Below are positions 9,569 to 20,554 of a stretch of 64,000 nt of DNA, piece by piece. Each line of letters opens with the position of its first letter. Position 1 is the stretch's first letter. The notes beneath the pieces are model-generated. The model ran no database searches. It was not told where the DNA came from and saw only the letters and a list, made by a program, of their open reading frames with translations. A program made the translations under genes and the position numbers. This DNA comes from Symsagittifera roscoffensis (Eukaryota > Xenacoelomorpha > Acoela > Convolutidae), in the NCBI RefSeq assembly GCF_963678635.1, contig NC_087070.1, positions 53,358,750 through 53,422,749 on the forward strand, in the 5' to 3' direction.

Positions 9569-10216
9569 TTGAGGAGAAAGGCCCGGAAAATTCTTGACAA
9601 CGAGGGCACCATAGGACAACACATGAAAATGATCAAGCAGATACGAGCACCCCCAGGTTACGTAAAAGATAGGGCGTACCCGAAACAAGTGACTCAAGAA
9701 GACGATGTTCAGAGATATGGTGGAATGAAGACTATTAGGAAAGAGGAGACCATCTTTGCAGCGTATGACAAAGCAGAAATGAGAAAAGCAAAGATTATGA
9801 TAGTCGCGAACTCAGACTTCGTACATACCTCCACTTCTCTGTTTTTGCCTGATCTTATAATGTTGGCAGCGGTCGACCTGGACCTTATGCAGTCGGTGTC
9901 AATGGCCATCGGAGTACAAAGACAGACGGAAATGAACCCGATCACAATCGTATTTGCCGGTATAAACGACCATCTACACAGTTGGGGTTTCATGAGCAGA
10001 CTCAGAGAGCCTAGGACGGCCAAAGACGCAGTATGGCCAGCTATAAAGGATATCCTCGAATCGATGGGTGAAGTAGTGGACACCCTGAAAGAAGGTGCCT
10101 TCTCCAAGATAATACCGAGAGCCGTGTTTTTCACTGTCTCCGGGATCTGCACATCTCCCGGATGGACTGAAGTTTGTATATGCGATGGTGGCGTTCTTTT
10201 TGGAAGGGAAATATGA
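9569..10216 (+). pseudogene. 215-codon ORF, possible second SGNH-like module
   Basis: An open frame of 215 codons. The core has a beta-strand-like start (KIMIVANSDFVHTS, where SGNH block I would sit), a helix with MAIGVQRQTEM, then ITIVFAGINDHLHSWG, a good match to SGNH block III (G-x-N-D), followed by an amphipathic helix. The canonical GDS serine is replaced by NSD. The C-terminal 30 residues look frame-shifted. A tandem pair of SGNH-like modules in one polyprotein would be unusual. Weaker than the first module; an unrelated Rossmann-like fold remains possible. Confidence 0.4.
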
Positions 10217-10561
10217 TGTGATCCTGTCTGCCCCCAAATTGTGGAGTAGACAAAGAGAACCGAAGACCACATAGGGCGGAATTACATGCGGTGTGGCCTG
10301 ACATCTCGAATGCGATGCGAGGACTTAAGGACCTTTCACTACACATGTTAGTGTTGGACGAGGTACTGGGGTTGGAAAAGTCCAAGTTCAGCCGACAACT
10401 TGAACTGAAACCAGGAAATGACGACGACCATCGAGTTTTTGTAGCGATGTCTAACGACTTTTGGTTCCGAGGAATAGAAAAGAAAGAGGAAGGAGAAAGT
10501 AGGAAAAATTCAAAGGAGACGTGAGCTCACTTGGAAGCGATGGTCCTGAGAACAAAACCAG
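10217..10561 (+). pseudogene. Continuation of the unassigned polyprotein, broken
   Basis: The 77-codon frame 10291-10524 is helical and charged (ISNAMRGLKDLSLHMLVLDE). It appears to continue the preceding ORF in another frame after a break at about 10200. There is no known domain. The last residues are Lys/Glu-rich and the frame ends in TGA at 10522; short coding-like sequence joins it to the next ORF. Confidence 0.35.
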
Positions 10562-11677
10562 TTGCTGCACTTGACCCCTCGAATAGCCGCACTACGCACG
10601 GACGCTTTTGAGCGAGGCCCAGTGATGATCAGGAAGATCTATGCCTACCTGGTGAAAGAGGTAAACCTAGTCGAAAATGCTGAAGATAAGTCAGCCGAGT
10701 TCGTAAACAGAGTGTGCCAAGTTACCCTGAAAGCTTTCTGGACTCAGAATGTAAAAGGAGAAGAAGGCTTTGACCGGACTGACAGCATGCTGAAAGGGTT
10801 AGGAGCCGGATGGACCGCGTCCTTCTTGGCAAACGTTTACCCATCGCTTTCTCGGTACCTGATAAAAGAATTCCTCCAAGCAGTCGTAGAAGTGTCGATC
10901 GTTGAATTACTAGCCCTGTTCGTGACGTTTGGAGCAAAGAACTTCGTAAGAGGACCAGCAATACTGCTCACCAAAGGAGTGCAAAATTTGCGACTGGATG
11001 GACTTCTAACGTTAATTGCGATAACACACGGAAACATGGGAGGATTGATGGATCTGACGCGCGACCCGGAGCAGATGAGGGAGAACGTGAGGAGATTTGA
11101 CGTGATCCGACTCACGGATTTCTGGACCAAGATGAGAGATCTGCGACATACTCTTATTCAATACCTCTTGCAGCATAATTGCTTTGGAACAGGAGAGGAT
11201 GAGACGATTCAGAAGGAGGAAGACGTGCGACGTCATGCTGGGGGCATGCCCCTGCTAACTGACCTGCGCTTGGCTATGAGGACCGATCCCTTAGCATTGA
11301 TCAGAGGAGCCACGGAGTTCGTGACAGTGATATACGGTCCGGCAGTCACATTTGCGTTCCCTGACGTTAAGGTGGAGGCGTACAAGAGGTCGGTGTTGCA
11401 CGTGAACCTCATATCAGCAGTGGAAGGAAGTGCACTTAATTGGTGTGAGCAGCATGCACTACGAGAGTTGATGAGTGAGGATTTGTTATTCGCGAAGATA
11501 TCAGAGCCGGAGATGACCGTCATAAACTTTGATGATCACTTCCGTGACAGGATGGGAGAAGTGGATAGAGGGCTCACCGAGGTATTCCCGAAGCTCTGGA
11601 ACCTAAGGCCCTACGATAAAACAAACGGCGAAGTCACAAGATTTCCTCGACTATACCACAAATTGAGACCCTTCTGA
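10562..11677 (+). CDS. 371-codon ORF of unknown function, longest open frame in the block
   Basis: An uninterrupted frame (non-ATG start as predicted) to TGA at 11675. The protein is mostly alpha-helical in composition. A hydrophobic central stretch (residues about 108-160, for example VEVSIVELLALFVTFGAKNF) is not long or clean enough for a confident membrane segment. Two His/Cys-containing turns (QYLLQHNCFGTG and NWCEQHALREL) could be structural. I recognise no family. The next frame (11686) appears to carry the same protein on after a frameshift near 11680. It is the best starting point for identifying the block because it is long and intact. Confidence 0.45.
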   Translation: MLHLTPRIAALRTDAFERGPVMIRKIYAYLVKEVNLVENAEDKSAEFVNRVCQVTLKAFWTQNVKGEEGFDRTDSMLKGLGAGWTASFLANVYPSLSRYLIKEFLQAVVEVSIVELLALFVTFGAKNFVRGPAILLTKGVQNLRLDGLLTLIAITHGNMGGLMDLTRDPEQMRENVRRFDVIRLTDFWTKMRDLRHTLIQYLLQHNCFGTGEDETIQKEEDVRRHAGGMPLLTDLRLAMRTDPLALIRGATEFVTVIYGPAVTFAFPDVKVEAYKRSVLHVNLISAVEGSALNWCEQHALRELMSEDLLFAKISEPEMTVINFDDHFRDRMGEVDRGLTEVFPKLWNLRPYDKTNGEVTRFPRLYHKLRPF

Positions 11678-11685
11678 GATTTCCT

Positions 11686-12464
11686 TTGATCAGAAGGATG
11701 TTGCTCGGAGCCGACTCCGTAGTACAAACCCATAGGTTGAGAGCCTTTGAAGCTAATGAAAGGAAGGTAGCGAAATTCTCAGAGATGATGGACCCGTGCT
11801 TCGTGGGCAGAAACCCCACAGTACTGCAGTATACGCAGTTTGACTACACGGGTGAAACAACGAGGAGACGAATGAGCAATACAGCGACTCCGAAGCCTGG
11901 ACGATTTGACGAGGAATGGGCGAAAATTGATCTAGCGCCTATGGTCATGAGAGGCAAGGCTGACTTACCAGAAGCCTCCCTAATCTTAACGAGTGTAAAA
12001 CCAGAGTTAACGGTGGGCGGAACACTACAGACTAGAACCATGCTAGCACCCTTTGGCAGTGAAAAAGTCAAGGTAGTTCACGGAAAGGTTGAAGATCAGT
12101 CAGCTGGCAGACTAGTTATACCGAAATTTCCAGATGGAGCAAGGGATGAAGAGCAAAGGTCCTCAAATTCAGGAAAAATCCAAGACGAGTCGATGGGCAG
12201 GAAGGAAGACGTCAATCGCAAGTGCCTATGCAACAGGATCCCGAACAGGCCGAGAAAGAGGACGATAAGGCTTCGACAGGAGGGATGTCCAGCTTGGACT
12301 TCAACTTCCTGGGCGACTTTGAAAATTGCACGGACACGTTGGAAGCGACGACTGAGCCGGCAGACGAGAGAATTTCCACGCTGGAACCCCCGTCGGCCTT
12401 CATGGAAACGAACCGTAACTTGCCGGAGAGCAGCTTCCGAGCAATTCTAAAAACACCGAGATAA
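11686..12464 (+). pseudogene. Continuation of the unknown polyprotein, frameshifted near 12220
   Basis: The frame from 11686 gives about 175 residues of ordinary composition (FVGRNPTVLQYTQFDYTGE, then Pro/Arg-rich), after which it becomes an Arg/Trp-rich out-of-frame read. Sensible sequence continues in the frame 12222-12464, which is acidic and Glu/Asp/Thr-rich (DFNFLGDFENCTDTLEATTE). No domain recognised. One frameshift near 12200-12225 explains the switch. Confidence 0.4.
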
Positions 12465-12472
12465 AGAAACTC

Positions 12473-12925
12473 TTGATGGAATCACCAAGGAGAAGAAGAA
12501 TAGAAGGCCTTGCTAGAGTACCTTTCTTGGGAACGTTGCCCAAAGAAGAGTGGGAAGTGCATCATAGAGACCACGAAAATACGACAGGATGCAGTATGGA
12601 CAGAGTTGCCTTCATGGAAGAGGTCTGGACAGTAGTTCAGAGCTACGGGACCCAGTCTATTTTGAAAATAGGTCTCAACAGACCACTAATGCGGGAAGTC
12701 CTTGACAAACTCAACGAGTTTGAAGGGAGATTGAGCAAGTTACTGATTGACTCGGCCACTGAAGAAAGTGAGGCAAACTCTTCTATAAATATGACGCCAC
12801 AAGAAGACAAGGAAGAAGTGGTATATCTGTCAAGAAACCAAAAGGGAACGATGCAATCAAAGATGGTCATTGACAGGATAAATGAAAATGAAACTTGGCA
12901 GCAAAGTGGCATTGAGGAAAGCTAG
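12473..12925 (+). pseudogene. 150-codon ORF in the unassigned block
   Basis: Open from 12473 to TAG at 12923. It begins with a basic patch (SPRRRRIEGLARVPFLG), followed by a helical acidic middle (VDKLNEFEGRLSKLL-like) and a Glu-rich end. No known motif. The following frame (12882-13133) overlaps its end by 44 bases in a different frame, which fits a frameshift and not a genuine gene overlap. Confidence 0.35.
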
Positions 12926-13627
12926 AAAAATAAAGGTGGATTCCAAAATCTCGATAAAAGCTGTCAACTCAGCCAAAAGTAAACGCGTCGAAGAAACCAT
13001 GGACATGGGACAGGGTGATGATCGATTGCCTGGCACGGACAGGATGTTGACTGACATAGCGATGGTGCAACTCATTCTCATGGCAGGAATAAAATCAGCC
13101 AGTTACATTCCAAGTGGAGTGACCGCACTTTGACTGGAGCAACGTTAAAAATGGAAATACTCAGCCAGTGTGGAGAGAGTACACTAAAAGATTTCAAACC
13201 GTCTCCCATGAATCAGGGAAAGGGAAGCGTCGTAGGAAAACTAGTCCCAGTGGAATATAACCGACTGACAATGTCGGAAACTGTATCAATTGATGAGCCC
13301 GCCGGTGGATACATGGAGATGTTGGAACACAGAAAATCGGCCAGAGGACACCTAATTGCCCTGGAAGACAAAAGTGCTATGGAAGGTTATTTGGAGACAA
13401 TGATGCAAGGCACCACCCTGAATTAGAAGGCATTGGGGACTCTGGTATCGTCTGAATTGCACGCGGAAACAATCGAGCAGTTGGTGAGCCTACCATGGAG
13501 AGCAGTAGTATTACGATACTTCGAAGAAGAAATGAGAATCACTCCGAAGATACACGCCCTATGTGAGAACAGAGTTACAACTGAGGTTCGCTCGGTGCAT
13601 GACTGGACTGACACACGGGAAATATGA
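12882..13627 (+). pseudogene. Run of three short overlapping frames of the unassigned block
   Basis: The frames 12882-13133, 13130-13426 and 13433-13627 follow each other end to end on the + strand. Their products are charged and partly helical, without a known motif. Because each starts where the last ends, and composition stays the same, I read them as one former polyprotein stretch with two frame changes. Confidence 0.35.
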
Positions 13628-14114
13628 ATCGGAAGAAAGAAAAAGATCGAAGGGAGAAAAGTTGTTGTTAATGACGAGTATGAGAGATCTGATAACCCAT
13701 GAAAGGGCGGCAGTAGCGTGCGCGAAGCAGAGAGACGCTCTCTGTTTCATTCGATTCATGATAGAACAAATATCAGTGCCAGCCTTGAACACTTGTATCA
13801 AGAACCTAAGAGAAGGTGATGAACGAGCGAAAGCCTTGCACTTTCTAGCATTTTTGGACATCCATCAGAGTAAGCCGATGCGAGTGAACATGAAGGAGCC
13901 TGTGGAGCTGGAACCGATGAAAAAGATTGACGAAATAAGGAAATTCTCACACAGGGATATGAAGCTAACAAAAGAATCTATGGGAGCACTGCTGAAGTCC
14001 AGTGAATACTGTGGACCGATCAGAAAGAAGTCATACAGTTACGTATCCGGAATCATAGGGATGGCGTACAACCCTTTCATAAATGAAAACATAATCGATT
14101 GCTTCTTTGACTAG
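13563..14114 (+). pseudogene. 183-codon ORF in the unassigned block
   Basis: An open frame from a non-ATG start to TAG at 14112. It is helix-rich; residues about 60-85 read ALCFIRFMIEQISVPALNT, amphipathic, and the second half is charged. It overlaps the preceding frame by 65 bases in another register. No family recognised. It ends 13 bases before the next frame. Confidence 0.35.
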
Positions 14115-14126
14115 GAGCAAGCAGTA

Positions 14127-14810
14127 TTGCTAAGATTGTGGATATCAAGAATTGCAAAAATAAGAAGCCCGGCTAATCAGCTAGTCTTGGAGGAAAAGGT
14201 GACTGCACCTTCAGTACCAAAATCTGACAACCGAGTGGAGTTTAGATTGGGATTCTCGGACGAATTGCTAAGAACGAATTTGATGGTGGTGTGGGAACTG
14301 ATGAAATCATCTTGGTGTCCGAGTCCTAACGCCGATTCGATATTGCGTGCGACACAAGACGTGCAGAGGGAACTGAATTCAGACTGTCACTTGCGTGACT
14401 TGAACATCATTTACAATGTGTTGATGACAGCTTTTAAGAGCAACGGGGAAGACAAAGTAGAGTTGCCTGGCTGGGGACCGGAGGATTGCGTTAAACCTGG
14501 TAGCTATCTGGCGGAAATCTGTGGACTGGAAGGTCACAACTGTGGTGTTCTGGATTGTGTAAAGACCCTGGAGAAACTACACAAGCAATTGACGATATTG
14601 TTTGGGAACATTGTGATGAGAGCAAAAACGGAAACGGAATTGATTGCAGGTTGCCATGGAGGAATCGAGGTGAATCTGGTGACTGCACTAGGATTCTACA
14701 GAATGTTTGGTTCTCTAGAGTCACTATTGAATCTAGAACAAAAGCATGAGATAGTCACGACCATCAGTGTAGAAGTGTTTCCGCGAGTTTTGCAAACCGA
14801 GCAGAAATAA
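14127..14810 (+). pseudogene. 227-codon ORF in the unassigned block
   Basis: Open from 14127 to TAA at 14808. Helical, with cysteines and histidines in the second half (ICGLEGHNCGVLDCVKTLEKL, shown here in part: GHNCGVLDC), which could be a metal site but has no standard spacing. No family recognised. Coding character continues after the stop in another frame. Confidence 0.35.
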
Positions 14811-14896
14811 ATTGGAAAAAGGAGAGAAGCGATCGAGGCGGAAATGAACATCAGGCACAGTGAAACCTATCGAAGACCAACGGGAGCGAGATAGTT

Positions 14897-15952
14897 GTGG
14901 GATCAACTTTAGCTCCAATGTGCAAGAGCAGATACCCAGTGCATTTTGTAGCGGTGGATGTGAAAAGTACAAGAGAGATCGTGGATCAAGTCTTCTCAGT
15001 GCCAAAATGCGTAAGACTTGCGAGAATGTCAGAAAAATCTTACGAGTTGCTGTCCAGAATGTTCTCAGCAGTTCCAAGGAGAGTCAAAGAGGAACTAGAA
15101 TCGATACTGGGAAAGAAGTTCATGGGATACGCCAGTGGGAACTTCAGTGACTTTGAAAGACAGAAGCAGAAAGGGTCAACAGTCACAGATTACAATGCAG
15201 TAGATGAGAATGATGAAGTCCACCGAGTGATGATGGAAGTGGAACCGCTACTGGAAGCTTCGGGAAAGCGTAATTGGAGGAGCATCATGTCGACACATGA
15301 TGAGTTCCCCTGCCATTGCCTGCTACAAACATGGTGGTACCCCGTGCGTAGTAATCTGGTGTTGATCTGGAACTGTAGAGTGCTGCTCTCCATGGGTTTG
15401 CCAGATTCATCACAGCCCATAGCGATAGTGATAGTGGGAGTTATGATGGCGCTACGATGGCTTGAAGCTCATGTAAGAGAGAACAATAGACAAGAAACGC
15501 CGACGAAAGAACAATTGCAGGAATTGGACTGTCTAAAAGATTTAGATCTTTTTGAGACAACGTGCAAAATTTTGAACATTCCGATAGAAAGGAAAAAGAT
15601 ATGGGACAGAAGACGACTGATGCCATGGTTCAGAGCCAAGATGACTGCATGGTTGTACGAGCAGGCCAAGAAGCATATGTCGAAGCACAGCAGAGTGTAT
15701 AGTGCGTATCAGCTGGACATTGGAGCAGAAGCTTTCAAGCGAGCTTTTGTAAATAATCGGAATGCAGTAACCACCGCAGTGAAGAGAACTTCTAGGACAA
15801 GTGAATGTGACGACAGGGAAAAAGAAGAGATATTGAAGGAAGACTTGGAGAGAAACGTGACGTTGTGCCTGCACAACAGCTTCTGCCGAAACAGAGAAAC
15901 TAACGTTGTTCCTTTACCTTGTTGTAAACAAAGAGTAGAAGAGCAGAAGTAA
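14897..15952 (+). CDS. 351-codon ORF of unknown function, last long frame of the block
   Basis: Open to TAA at 15950. The N-terminal third is mixed (FVAVDVKSTREIVDQVF), the middle has a hydrophobic stretch around SSQPIAIVIVGVMMALRWL (about residues 174-192) that could be a membrane helix or a buried core helix, and the C-terminal third is basic with a Cys-rich end (CLHNSFC, then PCCKQR). I recognise no family. The 86 bases before it (14811-14896) are non-coding in this frame. It may be a separate ORF of the element or the tail of the same polyprotein. Confidence 0.4.
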   Translation: MGSTLAPMCKSRYPVHFVAVDVKSTREIVDQVFSVPKCVRLARMSEKSYELLSRMFSAVPRRVKEELESILGKKFMGYASGNFSDFERQKQKGSTVTDYNAVDENDEVHRVMMEVEPLLEASGKRNWRSIMSTHDEFPCHCLLQTWWYPVRSNLVLIWNCRVLLSMGLPDSSQPIAIVIVGVMMALRWLEAHVRENNRQETPTKEQLQELDCLKDLDLFETTCKILNIPIERKKIWDRRRLMPWFRAKMTAWLYEQAKKHMSKHSRVYSAYQLDIGAEAFKRAFVNNRNAVTTAVKRTSRTSECDDREKEEILKEDLERNVTLCLHNSFCRNRETNVVPLPCCKQRVEEQK

Positions 15953-16280
15953 TGGAGGACTGCCTCCAACAGCGTCAGAATAGCTACCGACGTGTTGCAA
16001 GACACGGAGATTGAAAGTGCGGAGTCAATGTCGCCGGAGGAGGAGATGGAACATTGACAAATGGCCGAAAAACAAGATGCAAAAAGAAAGAAAATTAGAA
16101 GAATTTAGAAGTTTTAGAATTTCTAAACGACGAAAACAAAGAGTGAACAAAGAAAGAAACAAAGAAGCAACGAAACAGAAGATGTTAAAGTTTAGGAGTG
16201 TTTTGCGTGTGACAAAAACTCAAATGAGAAACAAAGCAACTAAGTTCGCAATTGAAACTGAAGAGAAAACATTTAGTTGA
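15953..16280 (+). pseudogene. Lys/Arg-rich tail of the unassigned block
   Basis: The frame 16011-16280 is extremely basic (runs such as RRRRWNIDKWPKNKMQKERK), with no structure beyond charge. It marks the end of the GC-richer coding-like block: beyond 16280 the DNA becomes AT-rich and no frame of the same kind is seen. It may be a nucleic-acid-binding tail or simply purine-rich non-coding DNA. Confidence 0.25.
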
Positions 16281-17450
16281 GTTTTGAAGACAAAAGAAAT
16301 TGTTGCATTTATAAATTTGCAGTTTTCTAGTGCAGATTTGCAGATTCTAGTTAGTGAGTTTAGAGACACTTAGTTTTTAATTAGAGAGGTTTGAGTGGAG
16401 TGTATATAATAATATTCCTGCCTGCATGATTGTTTTTAATCAATTAAGGCGACTGATCAGTTTGTGGTGACATGAAAGGCTTGGGTAATATCTCGAAGAG
16501 GGAGATTATTTCATTGTTCCTTCTAACCACCGAGCTCCCTAATTTTAATATTCAGGACCAATAACAACTAAATTTCCGAAGGGTAGGAGCATTGTAGGAT
16601 AATTTTAGTTTGTTGGTTGACAGGTAAAACACTTTTTAAACCTAGGGGAAAAAATTTTAAACCGGGACATAGACGTTGAAAGTCAGAAAAACTGTTTTAT
16701 CTTAAGTTATATCCTCGAAAGTGCAGATTAATGAAAGAATTTGGAAGGCTATTTTAGTGGACTATGATGCCATTTGTATTTTGCAGTGAGTCGATATGAC
16801 GTGAATAAAAGTGATTATATGCAATTTGTAAATTCTGTTCGATGGCACTGTACCATTTTGATGAAGACTACAGGATTCAATAAGGACAGTGACCGGGCTG
16901 TTCACGGAGTGTGTGACATTCGACCAGATTGTGTCAAAATGCAAGTTCGATTTCGAAATTTTATTGATGCATCAGACCGAGAAGATTGATGGTTTTAATC
17001 GATTAGAGGTCTTAATCGTTCATTTTGACGAACTTTGAAGGGTTAATTTGGAGTTCAAGTTAATTTTCAAAAATTCAATTCGAAATAAAGACACGTAACG
17101 ATCTTGAGATTTCGCACCAACTGAAACTGCGAAACGAGAACAACAGTAGTCTCAGTGACAATAACAACGGAAAAACGACACCAGATTGAGATTGTGATTA
17201 GAAACTGTCAGGAACCAATCCGAGCTGTAACAATTCGGCCGCTACAATCGTTACAAATCAATTCACGAGAACCAGGAAGGGTGTTGGGACAACGTGTCCA
17301 GCCATCCGAGAAGATATAAGAGCGTTATTTCTCCGGATTTCAAAATCAGGAAGGGTCTCGGGAAAAAACTTAAACATTATTTTAACAAACTTTTTGCTTC
17401 CTGGAAATGTCCTGAATTGAATTAATAACATCCAAATTCGTTTTCAGATC
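16281..17450. other. AT-rich non-coding stretch
   Basis: There is no gene I can support. A TATATAATAATATT stretch lies near 16402. A short + frame at 16774-16989 overlaps an antisense frame and has no coding signs. The position after the coding block would suit a 3' untranslated region or LTR, but no repeat partner for it is visible elsewhere in the window. Confidence 0.4.
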
Positions 17451-17875
17451 ATGAGAAGCTAGGAGTTGAGGGAAAGGAATGATCCATCTTCTTGGGAGAT
17501 GATGATTTTTATCTACTGAACCAAAATAATAGTGATATAGTAAATAAGTAGTATCCCTGTTTTTAGGAGTGACCTCGTGGTCTGGGGTTACTGAGACCCA
17601 GCCATGAGCTCACTATTTTGCATATAATTAAGTTAATTAGAGCGTTCTGATTGAAGCCGGAAACACAACGTTAGAAAGACCACCGAAAGAACAGGCTTTG
17701 ATAGAGACGGTGAAAAGCATGAAGAGCTGTGTTTAGACGCTAGCCAGTTGATTTAGAACATAGCTTTATCTTCCGTCGATATGTACTTCCGGGCGAATGT
17801 TACATTTCAGTTGGCGCGAAATTTTTCTTTGTTTTCGAACGACTTTTTAAAAATTAACATGTCAGTCCAAATTAA
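17451..17875 (-). repeat. Diverged copy of the minus-strand retroelement segment at 19990-20375
   Basis: The + strand sequence GAAGCTAGGAGTTGAGGGAAA (here from 17456) and the following 400 bases match 19997-20370 with scattered substitutions and indels, including the TTTAGACGCTAGCCAG and CCGTCGATATG landmarks. It is an older copy of the same element, read on the minus strand. Confidence 0.7.
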
Positions 17876-18490
17876 CCCTTCCGCGTTTGTCAAAGGGAAC
17901 AATTAAGACCACTAATTCGTTAAAATTGCTAATCTTCCCACTCCGATGTCACAATAAAAACTCGAATTCGAACTTGCATTTTGATAAATTTTGGTCGAAT
18001 GTCACAGAGTTGAGTTTAATTAATACCATATTCATTTTCAGAGTATGAGAAGCCTAAATTACAAAAGGGGCCCTTCCGTTTAGTTACGGTAAGTGCAAAA
18101 ATTGGATAGGGCCATACCAGCGATATAAAAACGCACATATATCAGCAATGATGTCATAAATCAGCATTAAATGCATCGTCGTAATGTTAATTTATCTTAG
18201 CCGTCGTTCCTCTACAATAGCGCTTATGGAGTTGTCGATAAATTGAACTTTGCGTAGCGATCTGCACCCACTTATACAAAATATACAGCTCCTCAGGAGC
18301 GCGAAGCTTATTTTAGTTCTTATGTAGTTTATAGATTCTGCATAGCTATTTTGTCTTTTTTCTTTGAGTTTTTCGGCTAATCGCTGCATCGTCCGCGTGG
18401 CTGTTCGAACAGCGCCACCGGTGCATCTAAAAAGTAGCGGGCAGAAGCTACTCTGCTCTACGTTTAAAATTCATTGTTGATATTTGGAGT
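17876..18490. other. AT-rich spacer, no gene seen
   Basis: No coding frame is supported. A GGGGCCCTTCCGTTTAG stretch near 18070 is the reverse complement of part of 20455-20475 in the tandem unit, so it contains at least one inverted repeat fragment. Confidence 0.4.
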
Positions 18491-18493
18491 TCT

Positions 18494-18859
18494 TCAGCGT
18501 TTCGTGGTATTTGAATGCATCCTTATGCAGTTTTCGCTATGTTTTGGCATGGGGTTGAAAATTTTCACAGCATTACTGGGGTTTAAAGTGAAAGCGCGGC
18601 TGATACGTGAACCCCAGAGTCGGTTGGCCTTAATTTCAAGTCTTGCCTCATCTTCAGTTGTAGTTGAATTGTTAACAAAGCTTTCACCTTGCAACGGCTG
18701 ACGTTTCGGCTCAATCTCGACGTCGTGGCAAACCTCATTCATGAGGTTGGTGAATGTGTCTCTAATTTCATTGTTTCTTAGGTGTGTGCAACCACCCTTT
18801 GCACAGTGAAGTGCATGTGTCAGGTTAAAATTAGCAACACATGCATCCGTAAATACCAT
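18494..18859 (-). pseudogene. C-terminal fragment of a retroelement protein (HALxCxxGG...NEIRD type)
   Basis: The minus-strand frame of 121 codons contains HALHCAKGGCTHLRNNEIRD (residues about 14-33), then EVCHDVEIEP, QPLQGE and DEARLEIKANRLWG. I know this motif string from a retroelement-encoded protein common in marine invertebrate genomes, where it follows a LPxxxGGLxI segment after the reverse transcriptase. That segment is found on the same strand at 19742-20038, in the right order. The usual FDVRVFNP end is not intact here. It is a truncated and dead element; the element class is uncertain. Confidence 0.55.
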
Positions 18860-19741
18860 CTCTGAACTCTGATTTATTCAGGTTGAAGTTGTATCTGCTC
18901 AGTGGTAAAGCATTGAGCCAGTTAGAGGCTCCCTTTTCAGAGGCCTGGTCGATTGCGTATTTATCTGTTTCATTTAAGGAGTTAATGAGATTTGTTTTTT
19001 TTTTCGATTTGTTCTATCAGTTTTCAATTTTTTGTAAACTGATAGAGGCTAACACTAGAGGCAATACATTAGAGGCAATACTAGAGGCAATACATATCAG
19101 GAAAGAGAAACCGGGCTTGAACACGCGCGATGAGTTTAGGAGCAGGGAGTTAACACTGAAAATTTAGTCCCAAAATATGTTTGGTTTTTTATTCAAAACG
19201 TACATGTCTAAACCAAAATTATGACTCAGAAACTTCCAGACAAATTAATTTTAAAATGTTTAATTAATTTTAGAGGTTAAAAGTATTTTAATCTTAATAG
19301 TAATTTAGAGGTCAACTGTGATTGGCTAATTTTTTATCATGATGGTTTAGAACCAAATTGTATGTGATTTATTGTAAATAACATTTGTAAATTGATGTTT
19401 TATCGTCATTTAGAGTAATTTATTGTAAAAATCCTGACGATGCACATAGTTTCGAAAACGTTTGAAATTTACTTTTTAGTAAAAATTTTTTCAATTTTTT
19501 GATTTTCGTACATATTTTTTCTTGCTGTGTTACTGCTGTAAGAGGATCTTGAGATTCCAGTTATAGTGATGTTTCTTTAAATAAACTGACATGTCAGTTT
19601 GGATAAAACATCAAATCGAAAAATTATGACTCAAGTAAAAAAAAAGTATGGAAATTGTCATAATCGATGAAATAATGATTACGTAATAACAGATGTAAGA
19701 ATGTGATTGGTTAAAAATTTCTAACATGTTCTTTTTGAATT

Positions 19742-20038
19742 TCATACATGATCTTTGATCATTTTATTGTAAATAAAAAATTTTATATCCTGACGATGCA
19801 CAAAATGTGCGAAAACGTTTGAATTAACAATTTTAAAAAATTCTTTTTCTTTAGACCATTCTAGGTAGCTTTCATGATCGGATGGCAGCTTGATATTAAG
19901 TCCGCCCATTTTAAGGGGTGAGAGAGATATCTCACGGAACTGGGAGTTCAAAGTGTCTTTACTGACTAGGTTAGGTAATAATTGTTCTTTGATAATAGTG
20001 TATGAGAAGCTAGGAGTTGAGGGAAAGGGTTGAACCAT
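19742..20038 (-). pseudogene. Retroelement protein fragment with LPxKMGGLNI motif, unit 1 copy
   Basis: The 98-codon minus-strand frame contains SPLKMGGLNIKLPSD and then YLEWSKE, the pattern seen just downstream of the RT domain in LINE-like and related retroelements. It is the upstream neighbour of the fragment at 18494-18859 on the same strand. The same frame is repeated at 24430-24726 and 29111-29407 in the tandem units, with identical translation. Confidence 0.5.
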
Positions 20039-20554
20039 CTTCGTGGGAGATGATGATTTTTATCTTCTGAACAAAAACAATAGTATTTTAATGATTAAGT
20101 AGTAGACCTGTTTTTAGGAGTGACCTCGTGGTCTGGGGATGCTGAAAACCAACCATGAGCTCACTATTTTCGCATCTAATTGAGTTAATCTGAGCGTTCT
20201 GGACGAAGCCGGAAACAGTAACGTTTTTGTCGACCCGATGTTAAAAGGACCACACAAAGAACTGGCTTTGGCAGAGACAGTTAAAACATGTAGAGCTTTG
20301 TTTAGACGCTAGCCAGTCGTTTTACAACCTAGCTTTATTTTCCGTCGATATGAACTTCGGGCGAATGTTACACAATGGTTGTAGCGACTATTTTTTTAGC
20401 CTCATATGTGGCTTAAGTAGGCGACAGTTACAATCCAGCTTGTCCACGACCGCACCTAAACGGAAGGGCCCCTTTTATAAATTAACTTTATTTAATCAAG
20501 TTAATTCAGTTACGAAAGCGCTCATCGCAGTTCGGTGCTTCAGGTAAAAATTTA

